Source: Burkholderiaceae bacterium (GTDB lineage: Bacteria > Pseudomonadota > Gammaproteobacteria > Burkholderiales > Burkholderiaceae_C). Taken from it: a stretch of DNA of 64,000 bases. Positions 15,732 to 23,599 of this stretch are shown here, piece by piece. The position numbers and the translations under genes are program-made. The notes under the pieces were generated by a model. The model saw only the letters and a program-made list of their open reading frames with translations. It did no database searches and had not been told where the DNA came from. The stretch covers positions 1 through 64,000 of the forward strand of contig JACKLO010000008.1 in the NCBI GenBank assembly GCA_024235915.1, read 5' to 3'. Position 1 is the first letter of the stretch; every line of letters begins with the position of its first letter.

Positions 15732-16643
15732 TCAATAGGCATGCACGGCGATCACGTGGACCACCGCGCTGACGACGAGCATCACCACGAACGGCACATG
15801 CGCCACGTGCCACAGCGCAAAGATGCGTTCATACGCCGCGTACTGCGAGACCCGCACCACGGCACCCAGGTAGCGGTCGACGAGGCGGCCGCCGCCGCGG
15901 CGCAGCGTCTGCCGGCGTGCCGGGTCGGGCTCCTGTGCCGTCGCGTCGCGCAGCAGGCGGCGGCAGCGCCAGGCGACGCCCGTCTGCCGCACGGGCAGCC
16001 ACATCAGGCGGCGGAACATGTCCAGCACGTGCGTCGGCGCCGCCAGTTCCTGCTGCTCGAATCGGCGCAGGGCCGCCGCGACGGCGGGAGCGAAGTCCAG
16101 GCGGCCCACCGCCTCGGCCTCGACGAGGCCGGCGCGCCGGCGCAGGTCATCCAGCGTCGTCTGCTCGCCACGCAACCCGCGATGCACGCGGGCATGCAGG
16201 AAGCGGCCGACGACGCCGCTGAGCACGACGATCACCATGCTCCACAGTGCCACGCCGGCGTTCATCGAGCCGATGTGGAAGCTGGAATGGACCAGGATCA
16301 GCCAGGGGCCCAGCAGCCCGAGGCTGATGTGCCCCCACAGCCACCAGCGGGTGGCGCCCAGCCTGTCCAGCGCCCGGATGTGCTTGCGCAGGGGGTAGAG
16401 AAAGACGGCCAGCATCATCAGGCCGCCCGCGATGGCGATGCGGTAGCTGACGTCGTCGGCCGGGCGGAGCCAGCCTTGGCGCGCGATGAACCACGCCGCA
16501 CCGATCGCGCTGACCATCAAGGCCAGGACGGCGACATCGGCGCGCCACGGCGATGCGGCGCTTCGGACGGCGGACCTCGCCGTGGCCGATGCGTTCGGCT
16601 TGGTCGCTGTCGACGCAGGGGGGTGGGTTGAAAGTGTCTTCAC
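15732..16643 (-). CDS. Cytochrome b-like integral membrane protein
   Basis: 303 aa with a GTG start. About five transmembrane helices are visible (AVLALMVSAIGAAWF, IAIAGGLMMLAVFLYPL, HISLGLLGPWLILVHSSFH, LWSMVIVVLSGVVGRFLHA, VAHVPFVVMLVVSAVVHVI). Paired His residues inside or at the edges of helices (WGHIS, LVHSSFH, WHVAHVPF, VVHVIAVH) are candidate b-haem ligands. A charged loop lies between helices four and five. As first gene of the cytochrome operon it probably takes electrons from the quinone pool and hands them to the periplasmic multihaem proteins. It is not a canonical cytochrome bc1 subunit, and the exact family is not recognised. Confidence 0.78.
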   Translation of the reverse strand: MKTLSTHPPASTATKPNASATARSAVRSAASPWRADVAVLALMVSAIGAAWFIARQGWLRPADDVSYRIAIAGGLMMLAVFLYPLRKHIRALDRLGATRWWLWGHISLGLLGPWLILVHSSFHIGSMNAGVALWSMVIVVLSGVVGRFLHARVHRGLRGEQTTLDDLRRRAGLVEAEAVGRLDFAPAVAAALRRFEQQELAAPTHVLDMFRRLMWLPVRQTGVAWRCRRLLRDATAQEPDPARRQTLRRGGGRLVDRYLGAVVRVSQYAAYERIFALWHVAHVPFVVMLVVSAVVHVIAVHAY

Positions 16644-16646
16644 TTC

Positions 16647-16681
16647 GGGAACGATCTTCCAAACTTTGGGAAGAACTTCCC
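16647..16681. promoter_or_regulatory. Tandem 14-bp palindromic boxes upstream of the cytochrome operon
   Basis: GGGAACGATCTTCC (16647-16660) and GGGAAGAACTTCCC (16668-16681) begin 21 bp apart, about two helical turns, in the 49-bp gap between the response regulator gene and the cytochrome b-like gene. The layout fits an OmpR-family dimer site for autogenous or operon control. The binding protein is inferred, not shown. Confidence 0.6.
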
Positions 16682-16692
16682 TTCATGTACGT

Positions 16693-17460
16693 TCAGTTGC
16701 CTGAGCTGCCTGTGGCGTGCAGCACGTAACCGCGGCCCCGCACGGTGCTCAGGCGACCGTCGCCAATCTGGCGACGCAGGTGATAGACATGCACCTCGAT
16801 GAGATTGCTCGCCCGCGGCTGCCCGTCCTGTGGGATCCCGAGTTCGGCCATCAGCCGCGCCTGGCTGAGGATCTCGCCGGCATGGCGCATCAGCACGCGC
16901 AGCAGCTCGAACTGTCGGCTGGACAGCGTGAGCCGCTGACCACGCCGGCGCACCGAGCGGCTCTGCGTGTCGAGTTCGAGGTCGCCCACGACCAGCACTG
17001 CCGCGTCCGCCGATGGCGCCCGCTGGGCGATCAGGCGCGTCAGGCGGGTGTGCACCTCCCACCCCGGGGCGCTGCGCAGGCAGAAGTCGTCGGCGCCGGT
17101 GTCGAGCGCCTGTTGCGCGGATGCCACGTCCTGTGGCTCGTACAGGGCCAGCACCACACGTTGGGCGCTGCCGAGGCGGGCGCGTTCGATGGCGGCCAGG
17201 GCCCGGTCCGCGCGCCGCCCCAGGTCGACCAGGACCGGCTCGCCGCCTGTCAGGCGCAGGGGGCCAACGTCGGCCTGCCCGGTCAGTGGGACCTGTGTCA
17301 GGGTGATCCCGCAGGGCAGCAGGTCACCGGCCAGCCGCTCGGCCAGGGCACGGTCGTCGCTCGCCAGCGTGGCGGGGTTCATGATCGGGTGGCACGCGCC
17401 AGGCGCGGCACGCAGGGCGTCCGACGCGGGCTCGGCGGGGAAGGCTTCGAGATCGACCAT
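16693..17460 (-). CDS. OmpR-family response regulator with degenerate receiver
   Basis: 255 aa. The C-terminal winged helix is clear: LTLSSRQFELLRVLMRHAGEI followed by EVHVYHLRRQIGDGRLSTVRGRGYVL. The N-terminal receiver is divergent: ASDD replaces the usual acidic pocket, VLVDLG may hold the phosphorylated Asp, and the conserved Lys region reads RSAPGWE. It may therefore work without standard phosphorylation. No histidine kinase is adjacent. I start it at 17460 because the codons from there keep GC-rich third positions; an alternative ATG at 17382 begins right at the receiver. It lies directly upstream of the cytochrome genes and probably controls them. Confidence 0.82.
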   Translation of the reverse strand: MVDLEAFPAEPASDALRAAPGACHPIMNPATLASDDRALAERLAGDLLPCGITLTQVPLTGQADVGPLRLTGGEPVLVDLGRRADRALAAIERARLGSAQRVVLALYEPQDVASAQQALDTGADDFCLRSAPGWEVHTRLTRLIAQRAPSADAAVLVVGDLELDTQSRSVRRRGQRLTLSSRQFELLRVLMRHAGEILSQARLMAELGIPQDGQPRASNLIEVHVYHLRRQIGDGRLSTVRGRGYVLHATGSSGN

Positions 17461-17478
17461 CGCCTACGGATGGTCGAT
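17452..17478. promoter_or_regulatory. Inverted repeat overlapping the regulator's start codon
   Basis: ATCGACCAT (17452-17460) and ATGGTCGAT (17470-17478) form perfect 9-bp arms around a 9-base spacer. The left arm contains the proposed start codon on the minus strand. It could be an autoregulatory operator or an mRNA hairpin that hides the start. Confidence 0.45.
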
Positions 17479-17537
17479 GCCAGCATGAGGCCCACCTGAA
17501 GACGTCAGGCGAGCCGGCGCGGCTGGCGCGCGGGGAT

Positions 17538-17735
17538 TCAGTCGTTCTGCGAGGCGGCGTCGGCTGCGGCGCTGCGCGGCTGGCCATCAGGCGTGAGCGG
17601 CTGCGGGCGGTCCAGCGGGTGGCACAGGCGCCGGTTCAGTCGACCCAGCTTTTCGGACCGCTCCACGGCCGCCAGCACGGCTTCCGGGCTGAGCATGAGC
17701 ATGAACGGGTTGTGGGCGAGCGTTTCGGTCTTCAT
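17538..17735 (-). CDS. Small conserved hypothetical protein (65 aa)
   Basis: Starts MKTETLAHNPFMLMLSPEAV and continues with VERSEKLGRLNRRLCHPLDR, then a low-complexity tail. The ATG at 17735 is preceded by AGGAG at good spacing, better than a Met three codons upstream. Small proteins opening with MKTE-x-LAHNPF and ending the core with CxPLD recur, as I remember, in Burkholderiales genomes; their function is unknown. It is soluble, without a signal peptide or membrane span. It sits alone between the regulator gene and the ankyrin gene on the same strand. Confidence 0.7.
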   Translation of the reverse strand: MKTETLAHNPFMLMLSPEAVLAAVERSEKLGRLNRRLCHPLDRPQPLTPDGQPRSAAADAASQND

Positions 17736-17815
17736 GGGCCTCACTCCTGCAAGGAACGTGATGGCCCAATGTAGGCAAGCAACACGGGACCGTGTAGTCG
17801 TCCCCCCGCCATCCT

Positions 17816-17840
17816 GCGTGTCAGCGGAATTCCGACACGC
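17816..17840 (-). terminator. Hairpin after the ankyrin gene
   Basis: GCGTGTC (17816-17822) and GACACGC (17834-17840) form a 7-bp stem with an 11-base loop just past the ankyrin stop at 17844. No strong T-run follows, so it is a weak terminator candidate for the tatD-ankyrin operon. Confidence 0.4.
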
Positions 17841-17843
17841 TTG

Positions 17844-18473
17844 TCAGCGTGGCTTGAGGCGCTGGGCCAACGGTTCGCGGCCGGCGGCGTTGGCGAAGTC
17901 GGCCGCCGTGAGGTCTCGTTCGTTGCGCAGCGCCGGGTCGGCGCCCTTGGCCAGCAGCAGGTCGGCAGCGTCGATGGCGCCGTAGCGCGCGGCCATCATC
18001 AGCGGCGTGGTGCCGTTGGGCGAGCGTGCATCCAGCACGGCCCCACGGCCGACCAGCAGTTCCACCGCGGGCACCGACGGCCCGCTGGCGGCGTAGTGCA
18101 GCGGGGTCCAGCCGCTCTTGTTGATGGCCGCGCCGCGCTCGATCAGGCGCTGCATCCAGGGCAACTGCCCGCGCAGGGCGGCCATCATCAGCGGGGTCTC
18201 GCCGTTGGCGTTGGCCGCGTCCACGTCGGTGCCCGGGTGGGCGAGCAGGGCCTCGGCGGCCTGCAGCGACTCGCCACGCAGCGCCACGAAGAGCGCGACC
18301 TGGCCCTTGTCGTCGCGCACGTTGGGGTCGACGCCTGCCACCAGCGCCTGGGTCACCAGATGCGGTGCATCGATCTCGACGGCCTTGAACAGGTCCGCCG
18401 GCGTGTCGGCTCTGGCGACAGAATTTCCAATAATGAGAAAGAGATAGACAACAAACTTGAAGTGAAATCTCAT
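17844..18473 (-). CDS. Exported ankyrin-repeat protein
   Basis: 209 aa. An N-terminal signal sequence (FKFVVYLFLIIGNSVARA) is followed by about five ankyrin repeats, with typical NGETPLMMAALRG, SGWTPLHYAASG, NGTTPLMMAARYG and LLLAKGADPALRN segments. Ankyrin repeats bind protein partners; export implies a periplasmic role. The start overlaps the end of tatD (ATGA at 18470), so it is co-translated. An ankyrin gene beside tatD is common in Burkholderiales, but its partner is not known. The first bases are AT-richer than the surroundings. Confidence 0.85.
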   Translation of the reverse strand: MRFHFKFVVYLFLIIGNSVARADTPADLFKAVEIDAPHLVTQALVAGVDPNVRDDKGQVALFVALRGESLQAAEALLAHPGTDVDAANANGETPLMMAALRGQLPWMQRLIERGAAINKSGWTPLHYAASGPSVPAVELLVGRGAVLDARSPNGTTPLMMAARYGAIDAADLLLAKGADPALRNERDLTAADFANAAGREPLAQRLKPR

Positions 18474-19264
18474 GATGCGTGCTCGAGAGCCGGAAGGCTG
18501 AACAACTGCTCGAAATTGCGCGTGGTCGCCGCGGCCACCGCGTCCACCGTCAACCCCTTCAGGCGGGCGAGTTCGGCGGCCACGTGGGGCACGTAGGCCG
18601 GTTGGTTGGTCTTGCCGCGGTAGGGCACGGGCGCCAGATAGGGGCTGTCGGTCTCGATCAGGCAGCGCTCCAGCGGCACCTGGCGTGCCACCTCGCGCAG
18701 CGCCTCGGCGTTGCGGAAGGTCAGGATGCCGGAGAAAGAGATGTGAAAGCCCAGGGCCAGCGCCGCCTCCGCCACGGCCTGCGTTTCCGTGAAGCAGTGG
18801 AAGACGCCTCGCACGGCACCCTGCCCTTCGTCGCGCAGGATCGCCACCGTGTCGTCGCTGGCGCTGCGGGTATGCACCACCAGCGGCAGGCCGGTGGCGC
18901 GGGCCGCACGTATGTGCACGCGAAAGCGTTCGCGCTGCCAGGCCATGTCGGCCACGCTGCGGCCGCCCAGCCGGTAGTAGTCGAGCCCGGTCTCGCCGAT
19001 GGCCACCACCCGCGGGCGCGCGGCGCGCGTGAGCAGGTCGTCCAGCGTCGGTTCGGCCACGCCTTCGTTGTCGGGGTGCACGCCGACGCTGCACCAGAGG
19101 TCGTCGTGCGCCATGGCCAGGGCGTGCACCTGCTCGAACTCCTCGAGCGTGGTGCAGATGGTCAGCGCGCGGGTCACACCGGCGGCGTGCATCGCCGCGC
19201 GGATCTCGGGCATGCGGCCAGCGAAGTCGGGAAAGCTCAGGTGGCAGTGGGAATCGACGTACAT
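18470..19264 (-). CDS. tatD: TatD-family metal-dependent DNase
   Basis: 264 aa, normal family length. Metal-binding and active-site motifs are DSHCHL at the start, GETGLDYYR, HTRSASDD, FHCFTE and ETDSPYLAP, all of the TatD/YcfH amidohydrolase barrel. TatD proteins are 3'-5' DNases or RNases with DNA repair and quality-control roles. I chose the ATG at 19264 (MYVDSHCHL) because the first beta strand begins there. It belongs to the tmk-holB-pilZ-tatD order, in which YcfH is the usual Escherichia coli counterpart. Confidence 0.93.
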   Translation of the reverse strand: MYVDSHCHLSFPDFAGRMPEIRAAMHAAGVTRALTICTTLEEFEQVHALAMAHDDLWCSVGVHPDNEGVAEPTLDDLLTRAARPRVVAIGETGLDYYRLGGRSVADMAWQRERFRVHIRAARATGLPLVVHTRSASDDTVAILRDEGQGAVRGVFHCFTETQAVAEAALALGFHISFSGILTFRNAEALREVARQVPLERCLIETDSPYLAPVPYRGKTNQPAYVPHVAAELARLKGLTVDAVAAATTRNFEQLFSLPALEHAS

Positions 19265-19314
19265 CGGGCAGGGAAACCGGAGCGGGCCGCGGTGGCACGA
19301 GGCCACGACCGCGG

Positions 19315-19683
19315 TCAGATCGTCTGGGTCGGCTTGGCCGAGGAGATCGACGTGCCCAGGATCTCCTCGATCTTGATCTTGAGCTGGCGGGTCTTCTCGT
19401 CGTTCGGAAAGCGCACGCCCACGCCCTGGGTACGACCGCCGGAGGCATTGGCCGGCGTGATCCAGGCCACCTTGCCGGCCACCGGGTAGCGCTGCGGGTC
19501 GTCGGGCAGCGACAGCAGCAGGTAGATGTCGTCGCCCAGGCGGTAGTCGCGGGCGGACGGCACGAACAGGCCACCGTCGGTCAGCGCCGGGATGTAGGCG
19601 GCGTACAGCGCACCCTTCTCGCGGAAGACCAACTGGATGACGCTGGGGCGGCCGCCGGCGGCGGGCGTGGGCGCGGTGCTCAT
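19315..19683 (-). CDS. pilZ: PilZ-domain protein of type IV pilus control
   Basis: 122 aa. It matches the single-domain PilZ family encoded beside holB and tmk: FREKGALYAAYIPALTDGG, GDDIYLLLSLPDD, AGKVAWITP and QGVGVRFP. Type IV pilus PilZ proteins of this kind act with FimX-like partners in pilus assembly. The RxxxR and D/NxSxxG motifs that bind cyclic di-GMP are not evident, as in PilZ of Pseudomonas and Xanthomonas. The start at 19683 overlaps the holB stop by four bases. No pilus structural genes are in the window. Confidence 0.9.
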   Translation of the reverse strand: MSTAPTPAAGGRPSVIQLVFREKGALYAAYIPALTDGGLFVPSARDYRLGDDIYLLLSLPDDPQRYPVAGKVAWITPANASGGRTQGVGVRFPNDEKTRQLKIKIEEILGTSISSAKPTQTI

Positions 19684-20705
19684 GATTTCAGTGTAGCCAA
19701 GGCGTCACGTCCGCGACCGACCAGGGCCTCGACCAGCAGCGACTCGTTCCACGGATGTTCCGCCTGCCGCACGACGCGGTTGAGTTCCGCGGCCCAGGCC
19801 AGCAGCGGCGCCACGCCGCCCCGCGCGGCCGGCAGGGCCGAAGGCGGGAAGTAGCGCGGTGGCGCCCCGGTGGCCTGCGCCAGCAGGTCGTGGCAGAGCT
19901 TCTGCAGCGCGTCCAGCGTGCGCGCCAGCGGCCAGCCGGTCCAGGCGGCGACCTGGCCACGGGCCAGGGCGGCGGGCAGCGCGGCCCAGGCGCGGGCGTC
20001 CACGCCATCGGCCTGCAGCGCCAGCGCGTCCAGCGGCCGACCGGCGCAGGCCGCCAGCACGCCCGCCGGTTCGGCCACGCCCTGCCCCTTCAGCCAGGCC
20101 TCGGCGGTCGACGCGTCCGGCGGCGGCATCACCAGGCGCTGGCAGCGGCTGCGCACCGTGGGCAGCAGGCGTTCCGGGTCGCTGCAGGACAGCAGCCAGC
20201 GCACGCCGGCCGGCGGCTCCTCCAGCGCCTTGAGCAGGGCGTTGGCCGACGGGCCCTGCAGCGCCTCCGCCGGGTGCAGCACGATGACCTTGCCGCGGTC
20301 CCGTGAGCGCGTGGTCGCCACCCAGGCCAGGGTGTCGCGCACGTCGTCGATCAGGATCCACTTGCTGGGCTTGCGCTTGCCGCCGTTGGTGACTTCGTCT
20401 TCGCTGGCCAGCCCGTGGGCCAGCGCCTGTGCGCCCGGCAGCAACAGCTTCAGGTCGGGGTGCGTCCCGGCCTGCATCAGGCGGCAGGCGGCGCACTGGC
20501 CACAGGGGCGGCCGTCGACCACCTTCCCCTCGCAGAGCCAGCCCTGGGCCAGCGTGCGCAGCAGGGCCAGCGCGCCGTCACCCGGTGCGGCCACGATCAG
20601 CAGCGCATGGCCGCGCTGGGCGGCGGCGGTTGCCAGGGCGGGCGCCAGCCAGGGCAACGGCAGCGAGCCGTCGGGCCCGACCAGGGTTTCAGGCCGTGAC
20701 GGCAT
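19680..20705 (-). CDS. holB: DNA polymerase III delta-prime subunit
   Basis: 341 aa. The AAA+-like clamp-loader fold shows a degenerate P-loop region ([16 protein letters not shown]), four zinc-binding cysteines (the C-x-CGQCAAC cluster), [20 protein letters not shown] and KALEEPP, and [17 protein letters not shown]. It is part of the clamp loader that opens the beta ring at replication forks. The start at 20705 lies 17 bp inside tmk, the arrangement common in proteobacteria. Upstream in-frame residues lie within tmk and look non-coding. Confidence 0.93.
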   Translation of the reverse strand: MPSRPETLVGPDGSLPLPWLAPALATAAAQRGHALLIVAAPGDGALALLRTLAQGWLCEGKVVDGRPCGQCAACRLMQAGTHPDLKLLLPGAQALAHGLASEDEVTNGGKRKPSKWILIDDVRDTLAWVATTRSRDRGKVIVLHPAEALQGPSANALLKALEEPPAGVRWLLSCSDPERLLPTVRSRCQRLVMPPPDASTAEAWLKGQGVAEPAGVLAACAGRPLDALALQADGVDARAWAALPAALARGQVAAWTGWPLARTLDALQKLCHDLLAQATGAPPRYFPPSALPAARGGVAPLLAWAAELNRVVRQAEHPWNESLLVEALVGRGRDALATLKS

Positions 20706-21312
20706 GGTTCTCCAGGGCCGCCAGCACCGCCTGGCGCACGGTGTCGGGGGCGCCGGCGGCGTCGATGTGCACGAAGCGCACCGGCGCGGCGGCGGCCCGC
20801 GCCGCGTAGCCGTCGCGCACGCGGCGGAAGAAGGCCAGGTCCTCCGCTTCGAAACGGTCAGCGGTGCGCACGGCACTGCGGCGGGCGGCGGCGACGGCCG
20901 GGTCGACGTCGAACCACAGCGTCAGGTCGGGCTGCCTGCCCTGCTGCACCCAGGTCTCCAGCGCGGCCAGCACGCCGGCGTCGAAACCGCGGCCGTGCCC
21001 CTGGTAGGCGAAGGTGGCGTCGGTGAACCGGTCGCACAGCACCCAGGTGCCGGCGGCCAGCGCCGGCTCGATGGCCTGCTGCAGGTGGTCGCGGCGGGCC
21101 GCGAAGACCAGCAGCGCCTCGGTCAGCGCGTCCATCGGCCGGTGCAGCACCAGTTCGCGAAGGGCTTCGGCCAGCGCCGTGCCGCCGGGTTCGCGCGTGC
21201 GCAGCACGGCGTGACCACGCTGGCGCAGCCAGGCCTCCACGGTGTCGAGGTGGGTCGTCTTGCCCGCTCCGTCGATGCCCTCGGCGGTGATGAATCGGCC
21301 CGGCGCGCTCAC
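20689..21312 (-). CDS. tmk: Thymidylate kinase
   Basis: 207 aa, standard length. The P-loop [13 protein letters not shown] is near the N-terminus, followed by [17 protein letters not shown] (dTMP binding), [17 protein letters not shown] (DRF/Y motif) and a lid region around [13 protein letters not shown]. It phosphorylates dTMP to dTDP, an essential step for dTTP. It overlaps mltG by four bases at its start and holB at its end, forming the conserved mltG-tmk-holB operon. Confidence 0.96.
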   Translation of the reverse strand: MSAPGRFITAEGIDGAGKTTHLDTVEAWLRQRGHAVLRTREPGGTALAEALRELVLHRPMDALTEALLVFAARRDHLQQAIEPALAAGTWVLCDRFTDATFAYQGHGRGFDAGVLAALETWVQQGRQPDLTLWFDVDPAVAAARRSAVRTADRFEAEDLAFFRRVRDGYAARAAAAPVRFVHIDAAGAPDTVRQAVLAALENHAVTA

Positions 21313-22346
21313 CGGCCGCCCCGCTGGTACTTGTTCACCGCCCGATTGTGCGCGTCCAGCGTTTCGCTGAACTGGCTGCTGCCATCGCCGCGGGCGACGA
21401 AGTACAGCGCCTTGCTCGACGCCGGGTTCAGCGCCGCCTGGATCGAGGCCAGACTGGGCATCGCGATCGGGCTGGGCGGCAGGCCACCGCGCAGGTAGGT
21501 GTTGTAGGGGCCGTCGGTGGTCAGGTCACGCTTGCGCAGGTTGCCGTCGAAGGCCTCGCCCAGGCCGTAGATGATGGTCGGGTCGGTCTGCAGCGGCATG
21601 CCGATGCGCAGGCGGTTGATGAACACCGCCGACACGAGGGCGCGCTCGTCGGCGCGGCCGGTTTCCTTCTCGATGATGGAGGCCAGGATCAGCGCGTCCT
21701 CGGGCGACTTCAGCGGCAGGTCGGGCGCGCGCGCGGCCCAGGCCGCCTGCAGATGTCGCTGCATCGCGGCGTAGGCGCGGCGCAGCACGGTCAGGTCGCT
21801 GACCCGCCGGCTGTAGGCATAGGTGTCGGGGAAGAAGCGCCCTTCGGCCCAGCGCGGGCCGTCGGCCGGCGCGCCCACGGCGGCCAGCAGCGCCGCGTCG
21901 TCGAGGCCGACGCTGGCCGGGGTCAGGTCTGGCGCCGAAGCCAGTACGGCGCGCCACTCCCGCAGCGTGGCGCCTTCGGGCAGGCGCAATGTCAACAGCG
22001 CTTCGCGCCCCTGCACCAGCATGTCCAGCAGCGTTCGCGGGGTGACGCCGGGTTCGACCTCGTAGCTGCCGGCGCGGATGCGCGCGGCCTGGCCGGACAG
22101 GCGGAACCAGGCGAACAACAGGCGCGCATCGGCGTCGACGCCGGCGCGCACCCAGGCATCGGCCACCGCGCGCGGCGACGTGCCGGGCTCCACCGAGAGC
22201 TCCACCACCGGTTGGCGCAGCGGCAACGGCTGGTCCAGCCAGCGCCACGCCCACCATCCCGCGGCAGCCGCCAACAGCGCGACGCACAGCAGCCCGAGCC
22301 CCAGGGCCCAGGCGGTGCGGCGAATCCATGACGCGCGTCGGCCCAT
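21309..22346 (-). CDS. mltG: Endolytic murein transglycosylase MltG
   Basis: 345 aa. One N-terminal transmembrane helix ([20 protein letters not shown]) is followed by a LysM-like module ([18 protein letters not shown]) and the YceG catalytic domain with [23 protein letters not shown] (catalytic Glu) and [12 protein letters not shown]. It cleaves nascent glycan strands near the inner membrane and helps set glycan length. It is divergent from ygfZ with only 22 bp between the start codons, so the two promoters must overlap or lie in coding DNA. Confidence 0.95.
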   Translation of the reverse strand: MGRRASWIRRTAWALGLGLLCVALLAAAAGWWAWRWLDQPLPLRQPVVELSVEPGTSPRAVADAWVRAGVDADARLLFAWFRLSGQAARIRAGSYEVEPGVTPRTLLDMLVQGREALLTLRLPEGATLREWRAVLASAPDLTPASVGLDDAALLAAVGAPADGPRWAEGRFFPDTYAYSRRVSDLTVLRRAYAAMQRHLQAAWAARAPDLPLKSPEDALILASIIEKETGRADERALVSAVFINRLRIGMPLQTDPTIIYGLGEAFDGNLRKRDLTTDGPYNTYLRGGLPPSPIAMPSLASIQAALNPASSKALYFVARGDGSSQFSETLDAHNRAVNKYQRGGR

Positions 22347-22368
22347 GGGTCGAAATGATAATCAGGGC

Positions 22369-23265
22369 ATGTCGAACACCCCTGCCGCCCTCTCCACCCT
22401 CGAAGGCACGACGCCGTTGTCCGACTGGGGCCTGATCCGCGCCACCGGCGACGATGCCCGCAGCTTCCTTCACGGCCAGCTGACGCAGGACATCCTGAAC
22501 CTGCCCGCCGGCCGCGCGCGCCTGGCCGGCTACTGCAGCGCCAAGGGCCGGTTGCTGGCCAGTTTCGTGGTCTGGGCTGACACGAACGGCGACCTGCTGC
22601 TGGCCTGCAGTGCCGACGTGCTGCCGGCCACGCTGAAACGGCTGTCGATGTTCGTGCTGCGGGCCAAGTGCACGCTCACCGACGCGACGGCCGAACTGCC
22701 GCTGCACGGCCTGGTCGGCAGCGCCGTGCCGGCGGGTGACGACTGGCAGGTGATCGACCACCGCGTCGTGATCCTGCCGGCCGTCGACGGTGTGCGGCGC
22801 GCGCTGGTGGCGGGCGCTGCGCCCGAGGCGCCTGCGCTGGACCCGGAACTCTGGCGCTGGCTGGAGGCGCGCAGCGGCATCGCACGCGTGGTGGCCGCCA
22901 ACGGCGAGCAGTTCGTGCCGCAGATGGTGAACTGGGAACTGGTGGGCGGCGTGAACTTCCAGAAGGGCTGCTACCCCGGCCAGGAGGTCGTTGCCCGCAG
23001 CCAGTACCGCGGCACGACCAAGCGCCGGGCCTACGTGGTGCAGGCCGATGGCCCGCTGGCGGCGGGACAGGAGGTGTTCGCCGCGTCGGATGCCGAGCAG
23101 CCGGCCGGCCGCGTGGTCCTGGCGGCGGCGCCGGAGGGCGTGGCGCCGGCGGCGCTGGTGGAGCTGAAGATCGCCGCCACCGATGAACGCTTGCACGTCG
23201 GCGGCCCAGATGGCCCCGTGCTGCGGTTGGGCGACCAGCCCTACGCGCTGCCTGCCGCCGAATGA
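22369..23265 (+). CDS. ygfZ: Folate-binding iron-sulfur maturation protein YgfZ
   Basis: 298 aa. The signature KGCYPGQEVVAR is present (residues about 203-214), as are N-terminal folate-fold blocks (IRATGDDARSFLHGQLTQD, GYCSAKGRLLASFVVW). YgfZ binds tetrahydrofolate and supports maturation or repair of 4Fe-4S enzymes, including radical SAM proteins. The start at 22369 immediately precedes the conserved region and agrees with the family. It is divergent from mltG, a common Burkholderiales arrangement. Confidence 0.94.
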   Translation: MSNTPAALSTLEGTTPLSDWGLIRATGDDARSFLHGQLTQDILNLPAGRARLAGYCSAKGRLLASFVVWADTNGDLLLACSADVLPATLKRLSMFVLRAKCTLTDATAELPLHGLVGSAVPAGDDWQVIDHRVVILPAVDGVRRALVAGAAPEAPALDPELWRWLEARSGIARVVAANGEQFVPQMVNWELVGGVNFQKGCYPGQEVVARSQYRGTTKRRAYVVQADGPLAAGQEVFAASDAEQPAGRVVLAAAPEGVAPAALVELKIAATDERLHVGGPDGPVLRLGDQPYALPAAE

Positions 23266-23302
23266 CGACGGGGCGTCGACCGACGGTCATCGGGCACACG
23301 CC

Positions 23303-23599
23303 GTGACAGGGCGCGCCCTGTTCGTCTACTGGCGCATCGACGCCGCCGAGTTGCCCCCGACCCTGGCCGCGGTGCGCGCCGCCCAGGCGCAGCTGGCGTC
23401 CACCTGGCCCGGCCTGCAGGCGCGCCTGTGGCAGCGCAGCGACCCGGGCGTGCCGGCCACGGTGATGGAGACCTACGCCGCCCCCGGCGGCATCGACGAC
23501 GCCGCCCAGGCGCGTATCGACGCCGCCGTGGCCGGCCACGTGCCGGCGCAGCGGCACGTGGAGGCCTTCCTGCCCGCCGACGGGGAGATCAGAGGCTGA
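23303..23599 (+). CDS. DUF4936 family protein
   Basis: 98 aa with a GTG start: VTGRALFVYWRID, then PGLQARLWQRSD, TVMETYAAPGG and HVEAFLPA. These match the short betaproteobacterial DUF4936 family, which has a compact alpha/beta fold of unknown function and is usually encoded downstream of ygfZ, as here (37 bp). The frame is open further upstream, inside ygfZ, but the family begins at the chosen start. It overlaps the convergent thioesterase-acetyltransferase gene by 11 bp. Confidence 0.8.
   Translation: MTGRALFVYWRIDAAELPPTLAAVRAAQAQLASTWPGLQARLWQRSDPGVPATVMETYAAPGGIDDAAQARIDAAVAGHVPAQRHVEAFLPADGEIRG

Noticed and set aside
22347..22368. Leaderless promoters for mltG or ygfZ in the 22-bp gap
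   Set aside because: GATAAT/TATCAT look like -10 boxes, but no -35 at proper spacing is present on either strand.
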